Shown one piece after another: positions 18,174-29,705 of a DNA stretch of 64,000 bases. Under the pieces are notes generated by a model, which was given only the letters and a program-made list of their open reading frames with translations, searched no databases and was not told where the DNA came from. The DNA is taken from the NCBI RefSeq assembly GCF_023856365.1, contig NC_064538.1, positions 3,117,832 to 3,181,831 on the forward strand, in the 5' to 3' direction. The stretch's first letter is position 1, and every line of letters starts with the position of its first letter. The translations under genes were made by a program, and so were the position numbers. The stretch is from Brienomyrus brachyistius. Lineage: Eukaryota > Chordata > Actinopteri > Osteoglossiformes > Mormyridae.

Positions 18174-18483
18174 ATTATCCAGTCAAATAATGGTGTCGCC
18201 CACAATCTTGTGTGTGTTCCATTACAACCAAATTCATAATTACAATGATACGAAAGCATGACGTCTCAAAGTTTCAAATGCCATAAACGTGGCCATGCAT
18301 TAAGACCGAAGTATGTTTTGGGTGAGATGTCTACGGTAAGGGCTGTCGGGTGAGCCGAAAGCGCTATTGAAGTACATCATCGCTGTCACTGGTGACTGAA
18401 TAGGTTGCTATCACAATAAGAAGAAATATGCTATGCTACATGGAGGGACAAATGCGTAAAATGAGACAAAAGACTAATGTAAC

Positions 18484-18531
18484 ATCCATCCATCCATTCA
18501 TTTTCCAAACCGCTTACCCTACTGGGTCTAA
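18484..18531 (-). mobile_element. SINE family A, 3' end fragment
   Basis: CATCCATCCATCCATTCATT followed by TTCCAAACCGCTTACCCTAC is the reverse complement of the 3' end of the complete copy at 22068-22379, including its GGAT-type tail. Confidence 0.75.
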
Positions 18532-18748
18532 TGTAACATATATTTTTTAAATAAAGAAATACAGGACATAATTAATATTTTTTAAATAAGTGAAATGGCA
18601 CATTGCTTGTAAACTAGACCGGATAAATCAGAGAGAAATGTTACAACGCATTTACTAGGTATTCAAAATGTTTATAATTTCTCTAGCGCACTGAAGACCT
18701 GACGCACGGACACCACGCGAGGAGCGCTGGGAGGATGCTCTCAGCCTT

Positions 18749-18764
18749 CGCTAGAGGGCGGTGA
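18749..18764 (+). promoter_or_regulatory. CTCF-like motif, forward
   Basis: CGCTAGAGGGCGGTGA resembles the CTCF core (CNNYAGAGGGCGS). It is a single motif call by eye in non-coding DNA upstream of pax7. Confidence 0.4.
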
Positions 18765-19504
18765 AGTTTTCACAGATAAAATGACCTCAAACCGTCTAAC
18801 GCAAGAGAATGACGACTGACACCTCAGCCTTTTGTCTATCATTTACGTTATACCTAGTTTTATTTTTCACTGCATTATATTTAGTTACATACATAAGCCT
18901 ATATCATTAAATTATGAAACAAATCAGCTATAACGGTTCATTATGCTTTACAAAAACTGAATTTTAGTAGGGCACGGGTATATATAGGAATAATAGTATG
19001 ATATTAAATTAGCACTAAGTATATTACGAATTCTCTGTATTACATTTCTAAATATTCAATAAGTTTAAAATTTATCAGTGACTTTGTTAATTGCTTGACT
19101 CAGCTACCTTTCAGCTACCGCTGTACCTTTCAAAGTAGGATACCAGCGCACCTGAAAATGTAAAGCAACTTTGGATGAATTGGGTTATAAATGGGACTCT
19201 GAGATAGACAACTGTTCTGAATGGGGACACTGGTACAGTACGGCTTAATTTAATGTTCGGGCTGGGTTTGGAGTCCGCTCTGCTTACAGCTGATACTAGA
19301 GGAACTTTTTTGACTCCCAGGTTTCCACGCGCTTCAGTTTTATGAAGGATACAGACGCATGTACTCCGAAGCGCCAAAGACGATGTTCACTGGATTTCAC
19401 CTTTGAACTCCTAAAAAGCAGCAGTTTTGCCCCCAAACCGTACATTTCACTAATCCTTCCGCGAACAGTTTCTCGCAGAATGACTAGACACGTTTTTGTG
19501 GTCA
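18765..19504. other. Non-coding spacer
   Basis: No gene, repeat or motif stands out. The 88-residue minus-strand frame at 19111-19377 has no recognisable features. Confidence 0.5.
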
Positions 19505-19625
19505 GAGATCAAATCATGTAACCTGTAGGTTGCAGGTTCAAGTGCGGAAAGCAGTGGACTTTCATTCAGCAAGATTCTTACTCTGAATTGCTCTATTACA
19601 AGATCCAAGTGTGTAATAATGTTAG
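19505..19625 (+). mobile_element. tRNA-derived SINE fragment (family B)
   Basis: It contains a B-box-like GGTTCAAGTGC after GTAGGTTGCA, followed by the SINE body resembling the copy at 55400-55575 (GCAAG...CTCTGAATTGCTC...AATAATG). The A-box side is degraded. Confidence 0.55.
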
Positions 19626-19743
19626 TCACTAGAGATTCGTCCGATCATTGATTTTACATACTAGCTTATTCGGTACGGAGTTGTAGTGAGTCTGTAGCGT
19701 ATTTAATTAAGACAGGGAACATCGTGAACAAGGTGCCAGCACA

Positions 19744-19746
<3 letters not shown>

Positions 19747-19812
<66 letters not shown>
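19747..19812. repeat. (CA)n microsatellite
   Basis: 33 uninterrupted CA dinucleotides. Confidence 0.97.
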
Positions 19813-19815
<3 letters not shown>

Positions 19816-20492
19816 GGGCTAATCGAAAACTCCAACTCACCTAAACCACATACACCCGGAGAACAGGCAGACAAACAGAGAACCAGGGGCAGGATTCAAC
19901 CCCCCAGGCTGGGAGGCGGTGGCGGCGGCCACAAAGACACCGTGCCAACTAACAATTAGGAAACAAAACGTAATGTAATATAAACAGCCGGAGGATTTAC
20001 GGATTTCTGACTTGTCAAACTATGACACACACGGCTACGTTTACCGTAAGTTTCTAACTTAATAAGTAATTCGTTATCGCATACTTAAGATCGTCTGTTA
20101 ATTATAGCGACTAAAGTAGTGCGGAATCCAGTTCGTAAATCAGCAAGTGACTGGGCGCAGTGGTTGTTTTGGACGCCAGTCTTGCCAGAATTGTGAGCTT
20201 TGGTCAGCTGGCTGGCGTGGGATGGTCAAGCCGAGATAAGTCTCGAGATAAGAGTTTTGTTGCCTTGCAAATAGTCTGTAAGGTTCGCAAACTACCACAA
20301 CTCTCTTGATATAGCAAATTTTCGGTTCATGGAATAATGTAAATTTGCCGCAAGATTGCTTGCGTGGGCGCGAGAGTCAGAAAGCGTGAGTGTCACGCCA
20401 GATGCGTGAGAGATGGCAACGCTGGTTTTGCCTGTTATTCCGTCACAGAGACACCGAAAGAGGTCGTCGTAATTACGCTCTTTTTCAGACAT
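19813..20492. other. Non-coding spacer
   Basis: This segment is of mixed composition, with a GC-richer patch near 20150-20470 and no coherent reading frame or repeat recognised. Confidence 0.5.
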
Positions 20493-20529
20493 CGTAATAA
20501 TAATAATAACAATAATAATAATAATAATA
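20493..20529. repeat. (AAT)n microsatellite
   Basis: About 12 AAT units with one AAC interruption. Confidence 0.95.
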
Positions 20530-20706
20530 GGCCAATGTTGCAATATTAAATTATACTGTAGACTATAAATTAGCGCAGAAAGGGCTCTTTGTAGTTACAC
20601 CATTATACACTTTGAGCACATAAAAGGAATGCGCACCATTCAGAACTGAATTGAGAATGGCCCTGATCTCAGTGCTGTTTTGCAGGTGGACATGAACCCT
20701 TAAGAC

Positions 20707-20860
20707 CAGGGGTGGGCAATCCTATCCACACAGGACCTGTCACCCAGGTGCAGGGCTCTTCAGCCAATCAGTCCTCTAATTAGTGATTTAATTAGGGAGT
20801 TGCAGAAAAACCCGCATACAGACAGTGGCCCTTTCTGGGTAAGATTGCCCAGTCCTGCTG
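20707..20860. mobile_element. hAT-type MITE
   Basis: The left end CAGGGGTGGGCAATC and the right end, read inward on the other strand, CAGCAGGACTGGGCAATC, form imperfect terminal inverted repeats of the CAG...GGGCAA type known for hAT elements. The interior (154 bp total) has no coding capacity. I could not find a matching 8-bp target duplication, so the exact ends are uncertain. Confidence 0.6.
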
Positions 20861-21913
20861 GCCTCTTCAGGTGAAATGGCTGGCCTCAGGTGAAATAATG
20901 AGGCTAATTAGCCTGCTGCAGGATTCACTGAAAAGAGCATGCCACGGAAATGTTGCCCTCGCCCCCACGATGCTCTCCACAGCTCCGCGTTTCTACGCCA
21001 CTTGTGGATTCCTGCAAACCATCAGTGATGCACGTGGCCTCAGCAAGGCTGCTGTGTCCAAATCTGTGCACGCAGTGAACCGATTACCGCTGCCATGCGT
21101 GCAAGTACATACAGTCTCCAGCAGGAGGGAATGCCTTGCATGACACTAAAATTGCTTTTCTTGTCATTGCAGGCGTACCTGGCATTGTAAGCCTGGGACG
21201 ACACATGATTCTTATACCTGGTCCAGCTTTGGAGTGAGTCAGATGGCAAAGGACGGTGCGTTTGCTGGTCACTGACTGATAGGAGCAGGTATCGTGAATC
21301 CCCAAAGCATGGCTGAGGAGAGGTATGACACAGCTCACTGTTGTGGAGCCTGCTCTGGGCATGTGGAAGATATGCAATATTTTTTTACCACCTTCTCCAT
21401 AAGTTGTTTTAACGCTTCTTTTGAGAACTGTAGCTCCCTGTTCCTAATTCTGCTCACCTTTGTTTGTTTGTTTGTCTGTTTATTTATTTATTGCAGGAAA
21501 GCTCCATCGCATTTTGAGCAAATTTATATATTTTCGACAAATGGGTTCATTTATTTTGGTGTTTTTTGTGTGCTGTCACATGTTTTGATCTTTGTTTTAT
21601 TTACCTGAGATGAGAGTAAGACCCTATAATATGTTAGGCAACTGAAACAGGTGGATTTGGGTTCTTTTTATCGACAATCTGTGCTCTTCTCATGTGGACA
21701 CTGGGGGAGCAACACAGAACAACTTCAAACTTGAAGTTAAATGTTGTATAATAAAGGGCTTTAGGAAATAGGCCTTCAGTCTTTCTCTACCTTTGTCATT
21801 CATTATCCATCCATCCATCCATTGCTTATCCAACTTTGGGTCATTGGGTAATGTCACTCTGGTAATTCTGCAACTTAATCTTTCGTTTTACTTACTTTAT
21901 TTTCGTTGAGAAC
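20861..21913. other. Non-coding spacer with low-complexity tracts
   Basis: It holds a TTTG/TTTA tract at 21458-21492 and a CATC-repeat fragment at 21806-21822 that looks like another SINE tail. Overlapping short reading frames at 20871-21380 on both strands have no family resemblance. Confidence 0.5.
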
Positions 21914-22067
21914 TGGGGTGGCATGGTGGTGCAGTGGTTAGCACTGTTACCTCACACCTCAAGGACCTGGGTTTGAGTCTCTGCCTGGGTCACATGTGTG
22001 CGGGAGTTTGCATGTTCTCCCCATGTCGTCATGGGGTTTCCTCCGGTGTTCCTCACATTTGTGTTTA
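21914..22067 (+). mobile_element. SINE family A, 5' part (truncated copy)
   Basis: The copy starts GGGGTGGCATGGTGGTGCAG and includes the tRNA A-box-like TGGTGCAGTGGTTAGCAC and B-box-like GGGTTTGAGTC. It breaks off after the GTTTCCTCCGG region, where a second copy begins, so two heads lie in tandem. Confidence 0.75.
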
Positions 22068-22379
22068 GGGGTGGCATGGTGGTGCAGTGGTTAGCACTGT
22101 TGCCTTTGGGACCAAGGTTCTCTCGGTGTGGTCATGGATTTTCCTCTGGATATTCCGGTTTCCCCCCACAGTCCAAAAACATGCTGAGGCTAATTGGAGT
22201 TGCTAAATTGCCCGTAGGTGTGCATGTGTGAGTGGATGGTGTGTGAGTGTGCCCTGCGATGGGCTGGCCCCCCATCCAGGGTTGTTCCCTGCCTCGTGCC
22301 CATTGCTTCCGGGATAGGCTCCGGACCCCCCGCAACACAGTAGGATAAGCGATTTGGAAAATGGATGGATGGATGGATG
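22068..22379 (+). mobile_element. SINE family A, near-complete copy
   Basis: It has a tRNA-like head (GGTGGTGCAGTGGTTAGCAC) and a body with CCACAGTCCAAAAACATGCT and GGGCTGGCCCCCCATCC. It ends ATAAGCGATTTGGAAA followed by (ATGG)n. The same family occurs reversed at 33131-33442 and as tails at 18484, 41868 and 43458. Such tRNA-headed repeats with GGAT tails are common in fish genomes. The B-box region is degraded in this copy. Confidence 0.8.
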
Positions 22380-22510
22380 AGAACTTTCTTACTGCTAAAA
22401 ATAAAAAGTAAATGTTTCAAAGTTTATCATCCACTGGTTGTTCTGATGTTGGGTAGCAGTGAACTGAACCATTGGATGATAGTTGGCTGTACAGAGAGAA
22501 GTTTGGAAGG

Positions 22511-22590
22511 TCCATCCATCCATCCATTGTCTATAACCACTTGTCCTACACTGGCTCTGGAGCTACAGACTGGCAGGGAATAACCCGGCA
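22511..22590 (-). mobile_element. SINE-like tail fragment
   Basis: CCATCCATCCATCCATTGTC followed by a CACTTGTCCTACACTGG body resembles the reverse 3' end of a GGAT-tailed repeat, distinct in body from the main family A. Confidence 0.5.
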
Positions 22591-22619
22591 TGGGGCGTGA
22601 TGTACTTTGTACAATAGAA

Positions 22620-22955
22620 AATTTTCCCTATAAATTCTCCCTGATTTATGTCGGTCGGTGTTGTGATATTTCGACTTTACGACGGGTAAATATTTTTCAC
22701 TTTCAGTACATTATTCCATAAATTACAAGAGATGTTCAACACTTAATTATGAAATAGGCTTTCTGCTAATGATTTTGCCCGACTGTAGGCTAATGTAAGT
22801 GTTCTAAGCATGTTTAAGGTAGGCTAGGGCAGGGTATGATGTTTGTTAGGTTAGGCGTACTGTACTGAAATGCATTTTCACCTAACGATATTTTTGCCTT
22901 ACGACAGGTTTATCGGAACATAACCCCATCGTAACCTGAAGAGAGGCCGTATAAG
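22620..22955. mobile_element. Old cut-and-paste DNA transposon remnant (Tigger-like?)
   Basis: Both ends carry diverged inverted sequence (TCGACTTTACGACGGG on the left; the right end reads TCAGGTTACGATGGGGTTA on the other strand). The interior contains phrases such as TTTTTCACTTTCAGTACATT, GGCTAATGTAAGTGTTCT and GGTTTATCGGAACATAACCC. From memory these resemble a mariner/Tigger-class repeat also found in mammals. That match was not checked, and no transposase reading frame is left. Confidence 0.45.
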
Positions 22956-23122
22956 AAAACATTTTCAGATATCTGCAAGCATGTCTAAAGACTGTCAAAC
23001 AGATTTCCCAACATGTTTTATTCTTTCTGTAGTTTCCTGAAGCATGAGGACAATTTCCGTTTAAAGTGAAGTGAATTCAGTTTGTGACAAGGGGTCTGAC
23101 CTTTAGGGTGTTGGTTGCCCCC

Positions 23123-23202
23123 CAGCGGCCAGACAGACACCTCGCCGGTGCCTGGATTACGCCAGTGGCCGGACAGACACCTCGCCGGTACCTGGTACAG
23201 AC
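23123..23202. repeat. Two-copy 40-bp tandem duplication
   Basis: Units starting CAGCGGCCAGACAGACACCT and CAGTGGCCGGACAGACACCT repeat at 40-bp spacing with few differences, including CGCCGGTGCCTGG versus CGCCGGTACCTGG. Confidence 0.8.
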
Positions 23203-23340
23203 ACCTTAACAAAAACAGACCCACAATGACCCAGAAAAAAATTGCAACAATGACAAGAATATAGTTTTGGTTTTAGTTGTGGGTCAAATGAAAAGGTGTT
23301 TTTTTTGTTAAACCGCAACAAAGAATTTCTTAAAAAGACT

Positions 23341-23610
23341 ATAAGAGAGCGTCAGAGTGTAACTCAATGACTTTGGATCCTGTGATCGGAAAGTCACCTG
23401 TTCAAATCCCGTGCAGGAACGTAGGGGACAGGGGTGACAAATAGGGGTTGATTAATTCATCCCTTCTAAAAATACACCTTTGTAATTAAATTGTGTCCAC
23501 CCCAGCGTCAAACTCTCTCCTACATTGTTGACCCAGTGAATGACAAAATGGTTTCAGAGTTAGACCCTTAATCAAGGACCTTAACTCCTCTCACTCCAGG
23601 GACGGGCTAT
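23341..23610 (+). mobile_element. tRNA-derived SINE (family B)
   Basis: The tRNA-like head has CCTGTGATCGGAAAGTCACC and B-box-like TGTTCAAATCCC. The body contains CCCTTAATCAAGGACCTTAA and CACTCCAGGGACGGGCTATC, phrases shared in reverse by copies at 32850-32990 and 54165-54342. Confidence 0.6.
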
Positions 23611-23639
23611 CTAGTAAATAAATAAAATTAACGTAGGAA

Positions 23640-24780
23640 GTCCAGACACCCCCTTACATCTCATAACATGCTGCACAGGTAATGCTTCAGTCAGTAGCAA
23701 AAGCAAAGATGATTAAAGCACCGGCAGCCCACGGAAGGCTGCCCCCCCCCGTGCCGAGAAGCTCTCCTCCGACGTGGAAATACGCCATGGCCCATCTCAT
23801 GTGGCCTACAGCCAGGTTGAGGCCGCGGGGAAACAACCGTCATTCAGTTATGCTTCCACAAGACAGTCTCCCCTTTGTGAGGCGCTTACGGTTCGGCCAG
23901 AATGATCTTGTTAGCTTGTTATGGCAAAGCTCACATCTGCTCGGGATTATTCCAATGTGCTATTGCTTCCTTATGGGAATTATTTTATCAGGATGCCTAA
24001 AAGTTCCTGAATGAAATGTCTTGTAAGAGGAAGAGGATACTGCTTACTTTACCTCTGCTTTGTGCTATCAGGTCAAGAAGGTTTGAGATATTAATCTCAA
24101 TGAAAGGGGGGCTGCCTTTTCGAAATAACAACCAAGAGAAGAGTTAAGAAATATCTCCGAAGCCAACAACATTCCCGGGTATCTAACTAAATACCAAGCA
24201 CCAAAACTGTTAAAATTGATTATGAAGACCATGGAGAACACAGTCATAAAGAGGTACATCTTTTCTAATTCATACTCATAAACAATTAGAGTTAAAAAAG
24301 GTGGAAATATTACAGTTGGTTTTCACAGTTTGATTTTTAAAAGGTTTAAAAAGCAGAACATTTTCTTAATGCCTCATTAATAAATGAGTGTAAACATCTT
24401 CACGAGCCAGCCATCACCCAGCTAGGTATGAGCATGGGAATGACACCTTCAAAGCCAGCGTGCTCATAATAAAGAAAATCATCTTCTGGTTTTCAGATGT
24501 TCAGCTTCCATGAGCTGTCATCGATCACCGTAACCAGGCAACGGGGCCATGCTACCTGCAAGACCTGTTGGAGCTGAAGATGCCAGTGGGGTGATGTTCC
24601 AGCGGAGAGTTGATCCGGGCAAAGTGCTGGCAAAGACAAAGGACCTCACTAGGCTTGTGGGAGACACAAGGGTGGTTGGGTCATCCTGGATCATCTGGAT
24701 AGAAAGGAAGGAGAGTGCAGAAGGAAGACATAGAGGTGAGCAGGTGCACAAGACAACATAAACACTGCCGTCCAGGAGGC
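23640..24780. other. Non-coding spacer
   Basis: The segment 23690-24015 is a GC-richer stretch with a 110-residue frame of low plausibility; it could be a conserved non-coding element. The remainder to 24780 shows no recognisable gene. Confidence 0.4.
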
Positions 24781-24799
24781 GGGGGGGGGGGGGGGGGGG
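24781..24799. repeat. Poly-G run (19)
   Basis: Nineteen consecutive G; a quadruplex-capable homopolymer and a place where assemblies are error-prone. Confidence 0.95.
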
Positions 24800-25495
24800 A
24801 TTCACATGACACATTTAGCACAAGACACAAGAGGCTTTCAGCTGGAAGCGTTTAGGCAAGTTAAATCATGGGGGGCGGTAATGACATCCTGTCAACATTC
24901 ATCAAGAGAAGAACTTAAAAAAAAAGTAAAATGAAAAATCGCACCCCCCCCCACCCCCCAGTGGCAATCCACACAACGCATTTCTTTTCTGGAGGCTATG
25001 ATGGTGCCGGACGCAGGTGGACAGGACTGATCTGCCACATGGAAACGGTCCAGGACAGGTGCACCTCCGGCTGCATTCATTCTTCCATCCAGCAGAACGT
25101 TTCTCATACTTGACCCTGAAGGGCCGCTAGGTTTACAGTCCAGCCAAGAGAGGTGAAATTAGCATGCTAAGTTAGCAGACTTAGCCTCTGCTCTAAGGAC
25201 TGAGGTTGGTGGAGGTTTAAAGAGAGTTATGCACCACGGCTAAGGAGCATGTCCCAGAGTATCAGAGGCTCATAACTCAGCTCTTTAACAAATTGTCCAG
25301 CTCCCATTCCTTTGAAGAAATACGTTAACACCGGCGTCTGGGCTGGCGGGAGTGTCGTTGAGTGTCATTCGGGTGAGGGGTGGGATGGCTTAAAGGAGAC
25401 CTCATTACCAGGGGTGGGAATGAGATGGACTTTTCTCAGTGATGTTCAGGGAAAGGCAGGATGCTTTTCTGGCAATGCAAATGAAAATGGAGCGT
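24800..25495. other. Non-coding spacer
   Basis: It has poly-C/poly-A tracts near 24917-24958 and no supported gene. Confidence 0.5.
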
Positions 25496-25530
25496 GTGTG
25501 TGTGTCTGTGTCTGTGTGTGTGAGCGAGCA
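25496..25530. repeat. (TG)n tract, left flank of MITE
   Basis: Imperfect TG/TCTG dinucleotides lead directly into the MITE terminus at 25531. Confidence 0.85.
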
Positions 25531-25796
25531 GGTATACCTATCATTATGTCCCCATAACGTGATAAATATCCATTTTTTTTCCCTTATGGGGACCGGTTTC
25601 CTGGTCCCCAAAAGGGAAAACTCTATTTTATAAAAAATCAGTGACTGTTATGAGAAAACTAAAAATGCAAAAACTGTATTTTGCTTGGTTACTTATGGTT
25701 ATGGTTAGGGCAGGGTGGGGGTTAAGGTTGTCATAGTTAGCGTTAGCATTTCTCCCCTAGAAGTGAATGAGCGGGCCCCATAAGGATAGGTATACC
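25531..25796. mobile_element. MITE with GGTATACCTATC termini inside (TG)n
   Basis: The 12-bp ends GGTATACCTATC (25531-25542) and GATAGGTATACC (25785-25796) are perfect inverted repeats, and similarity extends inward to about 24 bp (TTATG..CCC). The interior contains TGGGGACC/GGTCCCC palindromic pieces, CTAAAAATGCAAAAACTGTA and TTGCTTGGTTACTTATGGTT. A diverged relative is at 46155-46401. There is no coding capacity. TG repeats flank both sides, suggesting insertion into a dinucleotide tract. Confidence 0.7.
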
Positions 25797-25852
25797 CTAC
25801 ATGTGTGTGTGTGTGTGTGTGCGTGTGTATGTGTGTGTGCGTGTGTGCGTGC
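25797..25852. repeat. (TG)n tract, right flank of MITE
   Basis: TGTGTG with GC and AT interruptions resumes directly after the MITE terminus. Confidence 0.9.
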
Positions 25853-28800
25853 ATCCAGGGGGAAGTGTTAGAACTTCCTGCCCCACAACAAAGCACAACA
25901 GATAGAGCCTTGAGCTGGCAAAGTCATTATGGTGTGACTGCAAACCTCACCTGTGCTCTTCAGTTAAACGCTAAGGAGCGAAAAATAACGGATTTCTCTT
26001 TCATAGAGGGAAAATGATCAAACTTCTGGCTCCAAGCAGATTGCACTGTAATGGGGGCCATCCCTCACTTCTATCATTACGGCGTAAAAACTGCAGGCTC
26101 TGCTTATAACCTTTATTATTACCATCGCACTAAATTTCATTTAACTGGAATTTATATGAAAGGCACGCAAATGTATTCACGCTCTGTTACACCTTTGCCT
26201 ACGTGTATAAAAAAAAAACACTGTTGATAAACTGACCAATCAGCTGCATCTCTTCCCCCAGGAGTTGCAGACGCCTGACATACATCAGATTCCCCAGAAA
26301 ACGTGAATTTCTGCACTCAACAGCATTCTGCAGTGAGACAAACACTGCATCTACCAACTGCATTTTCACAATTGTGAAAGTTATTCTAATCATCACTTAT
26401 ATCTGTCTAATGATGTATAATTCTATTAAAATATACATGCTGACAAGATCCGAATCTCATTCTGAATCGTTTTTTCCCCACTGATGGGAAATTTATAGTT
26501 TATAACAAATTTTCATTTAATAACACAAATGTAGGCCAACTGAATGCTTTATGCACGTATTAACATTTATTAAAGTAAACACCTGAAGTGCAGAATGTAC
26601 ACGTAACATCTTTTTCAAAACAGATAAACAAACAAATGCATAAATGGAAATTGACCTTACCAACGTGCAAACGAGTCTGTGAGACTGAAAAATAAAAAAA
26701 ATACACATTAACAAAAAAAATTGTCACGTGCAGTCACATACAAATTGATTACACGGTATAATCAATAAATATATATGGATATAACCGATATAAACTCCAA
26801 ATGAATAAGTGAGTAATTCGCACGTGCTGATGAGAACAGCCCAACTCATCGTTCCGGCCACAGAACGACATGTACGGTGTGGCGGCAAAGACGACCCTAC
26901 CCCAGAATCCAGCAACATGTGACACACTGGTTGCGTTCTCGCTTAATCAGTTAGTGAGGCTTCTTGTTGGGGGGGAAAAAGACAAAGGAAAATCGCGAAG
27001 TGCTTGAAAGGGACGGGTTCATTTTAACATGCGTCCTAAATTGGTTTCACTAAATCAATCTAAAAGGCCGAGGCATGAAAAGGGAGTCATTTGATCCCCC
27101 CCGTACTTGCTTCCCTTCCCCTTCTGTCGCTGTACAATGCGCGGTTCTGATGAAGGCGCTGATGGTCATAAACGATAGGAGACGGTCGCCCTGTTAGTGC
27201 GTAGGCTACTGTGCAAGTTACGTTGCAAAGCGAAAAGAACATACTGTAATATTACTACGGAAGACTTCGCCCCTTGGTTTGTGGGAGCTTAATAAAAAAT
27301 AATTCAAATAAATTCAAATAAAACCGACATTAAAGAGCAGGTTTAATTTATCCAAAATTTTTTATTTTTTTAAAAACACGACAAGCATCATCTAAACGCA
27401 CTGAAAAGGATTCACGAATAAGTCATTTTCATTGCACAGGTCAATGAGCAGAGTTTTGTGGTTAAAAAAGGATATAGACTGCAGTTGCAAATCCTGCCAT
27501 CGACATTTTAATTAAGAGTGAAGCAAACACTAATTACATTCATTGAGTGTAGTGGGTAATGATAGCAGCTGTTTTCAAAACTTTATTCTAGCCTGTAGGT
27601 GCCTTAGCAATGAAGAACGAGGAGCCTGCCAACCCCATTCCCAAGAGTGATACATCAGCAATCTTTGAACATGGTGTTTAAGTTGAATGGTGTTGGGAAG
27701 TAGATGAACTCTGAAGAATTTTGCTACATACAGCAACATTAATACATCCAGCTTTAGTGTCAGCTATATAATTCAAAATGAATCTGAGTTTACATCACAG
27801 CTCAGTGAAAAGTCCACTAGGGGAGCATCCCTGTCTTTCACTGGCCTTCTGTCTGGCCACCCTGGCATCTCCACACTGTTTGACTTGCTGGAACTTCTCA
27901 CTCTGATGTCCGAAGGAACCTGGGACCTGCGTGAAGGTGCGTGAAGGTGTGGGTGTGGGATCAACACCCACGCAAGATTCGCCATGGAAGAGGCATCTCC
28001 CCTGCCAAATAACCGGCTGAAGTTTCTATTCATTTGCAGATTATTTTTTTCCCAGAGAAGTCGTTTGCATGGCAATGACGTGTTTTGCATTTACAGTCTT
28101 TTCTTCGTACGATGTTTATATTCTGGAATTAGAGGCCAGTAGCACTCTGGTTCAAACAGTGTGCTTGATTTAAGCTTTTTGCATTAGGCCGAGACAACAA
28201 TTTCTGTTATGAAAACAAGCACATAAAATTAACGTCTTTCATCTGAGAGAGTCAAAGTCTAGTGCAATTATATGAAATTATAAGCTCTGCGCTGAATATA
28301 ATGCCAAATAACATACGTTGGATGAAATTATTCTAAATTTAAAGATTTACCTTGAGTGCCCTCATATGAAGAATTAATTTAGATACTTCACACTCTCTGT
28401 GTTTATATAAAATATTATATATAGTGATATATATATATATATAGGGATATGCAAATACATAAAGTGTATTGAGAGTCAAATGGCAAAACAAATGTTTAGA
28501 CGAAAGGAAATAAAAACAAACCGAAAATGTCACTCAGTAATCGGGTCGTTACGTTAGCCAGGGGAAGTCTGCAAACGAATTCTATTACATTAGCACACTC
28601 AATCTATGGCAGTTCATCATTCTAAAGAAGTCACAGATGTCTACAATTATAATTACAAAAACAATCATTCTGTCTAATGACACATTTTAATTCACCTCTA
28701 ATATCTGATTTAAGATTATACCTAAAAGCAACGGTGTTTGCCGCAGACAGTGAATCTGGGCCTGAAATGCTTAATGGACCAAGCATTTAAAGTAATTTCC

Positions 28801-29617
28801 TTAAAATATAACGGAATGTTTGTTTTTATCATGCAACCGTGCTGCAATTTGTGTGAAAGGGTAAGCTAGTTAAAGCAAAACACATTACTATTATCAATAT
28901 AAGAGGCCATGGCAAACTGAATAACCATTTACATGTAAGTAATCTCCAGATATCTCGATAAGCTTGGTAAGAACTGTAGACTCAATTAAATTGTTATTCA
29001 GTGCACACCAACAATGTGTGGAGCACAGATTCTTAAGACAAGACTGTTTTTTGCCTTTTAAAAATTTGAAACCCATCCAGCTAATTTTATTGCATATAGT
29101 TTCATCAGATAAATGCGGAGATTATACATTTCCGTCAGCCTAATAACAGTGCAGCTGCTATTCTTCAATAAGCACTGAAAATGAGGTCAAAAATGAATCT
29201 GAAGTCATGCCTGTCCTTCAAACCGATTAACTTATGGAAACCAGACATGTGGAAAGCTAGCGTGATCAAAACTCCTTTCCCGCTGCACTTTGTCTGACTC
29301 CAGTTTTAGGGAAACACCTAAAATCTCACCTGCTTGTCCATCCTTGAAAAAAGAAAAACCTTCTAATTTGAATATCAATCCGTCACTTAAATCTCTTGAG
29401 TATGAGTGGTTTCTTTTTTTAAACAGAAAGCCGCATTTTCTGGGAGTAAAAACACATTTGACGTGACCTGTACTGCTTTGTTCATAGTGAAAACATTGTG
29501 CCACTCATTTCAAAGACATTTCTGCACCTCTCTGTAGGGCAGTAATTCGCAATGCTACCTTTCTTCTGCAAAAGCTTTGGGGGTGAGGATCAGCAGAGAA
29601 TAGCCTCGTATATTCAG
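25853..29617. other. Non-coding spacer
   Basis: No supported gene. A 105-residue minus-strand frame at 27773-28090 overlaps a GC-richer patch (27830-27990) but has no recognisable domain and no matching splice partners. An (AT)n tract is at 28429-28443. Otherwise the DNA is AT-rich and featureless. Confidence 0.5.
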
Positions 29618-29705
29618 ACTCATCCTGCGATGGACTGACAGGGTGTCCCCTGCCTTGCGCCCTGAGATGAGATAGGATAGGTTCCAGTCTGCCATTGTCT
29701 TCTAA
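29618..29705 (+). mobile_element. SINE-like 3' fragment
   Basis: CATCCTGCGATGGACTGACA and CCTTGCGCCCTGAGATGAGA correspond to the GCGATGGGCTGGCC...CCTCGTGCCC...GGGATAGGCTCC part of GGAT-tailed SINEs. Confidence 0.55.

Noticed and set aside
27773..28090. 105-residue minus-strand frame
   Set aside because: It sits on a GC-richer patch but has no domain, no conserved splice signals and competing frames on the plus strand.
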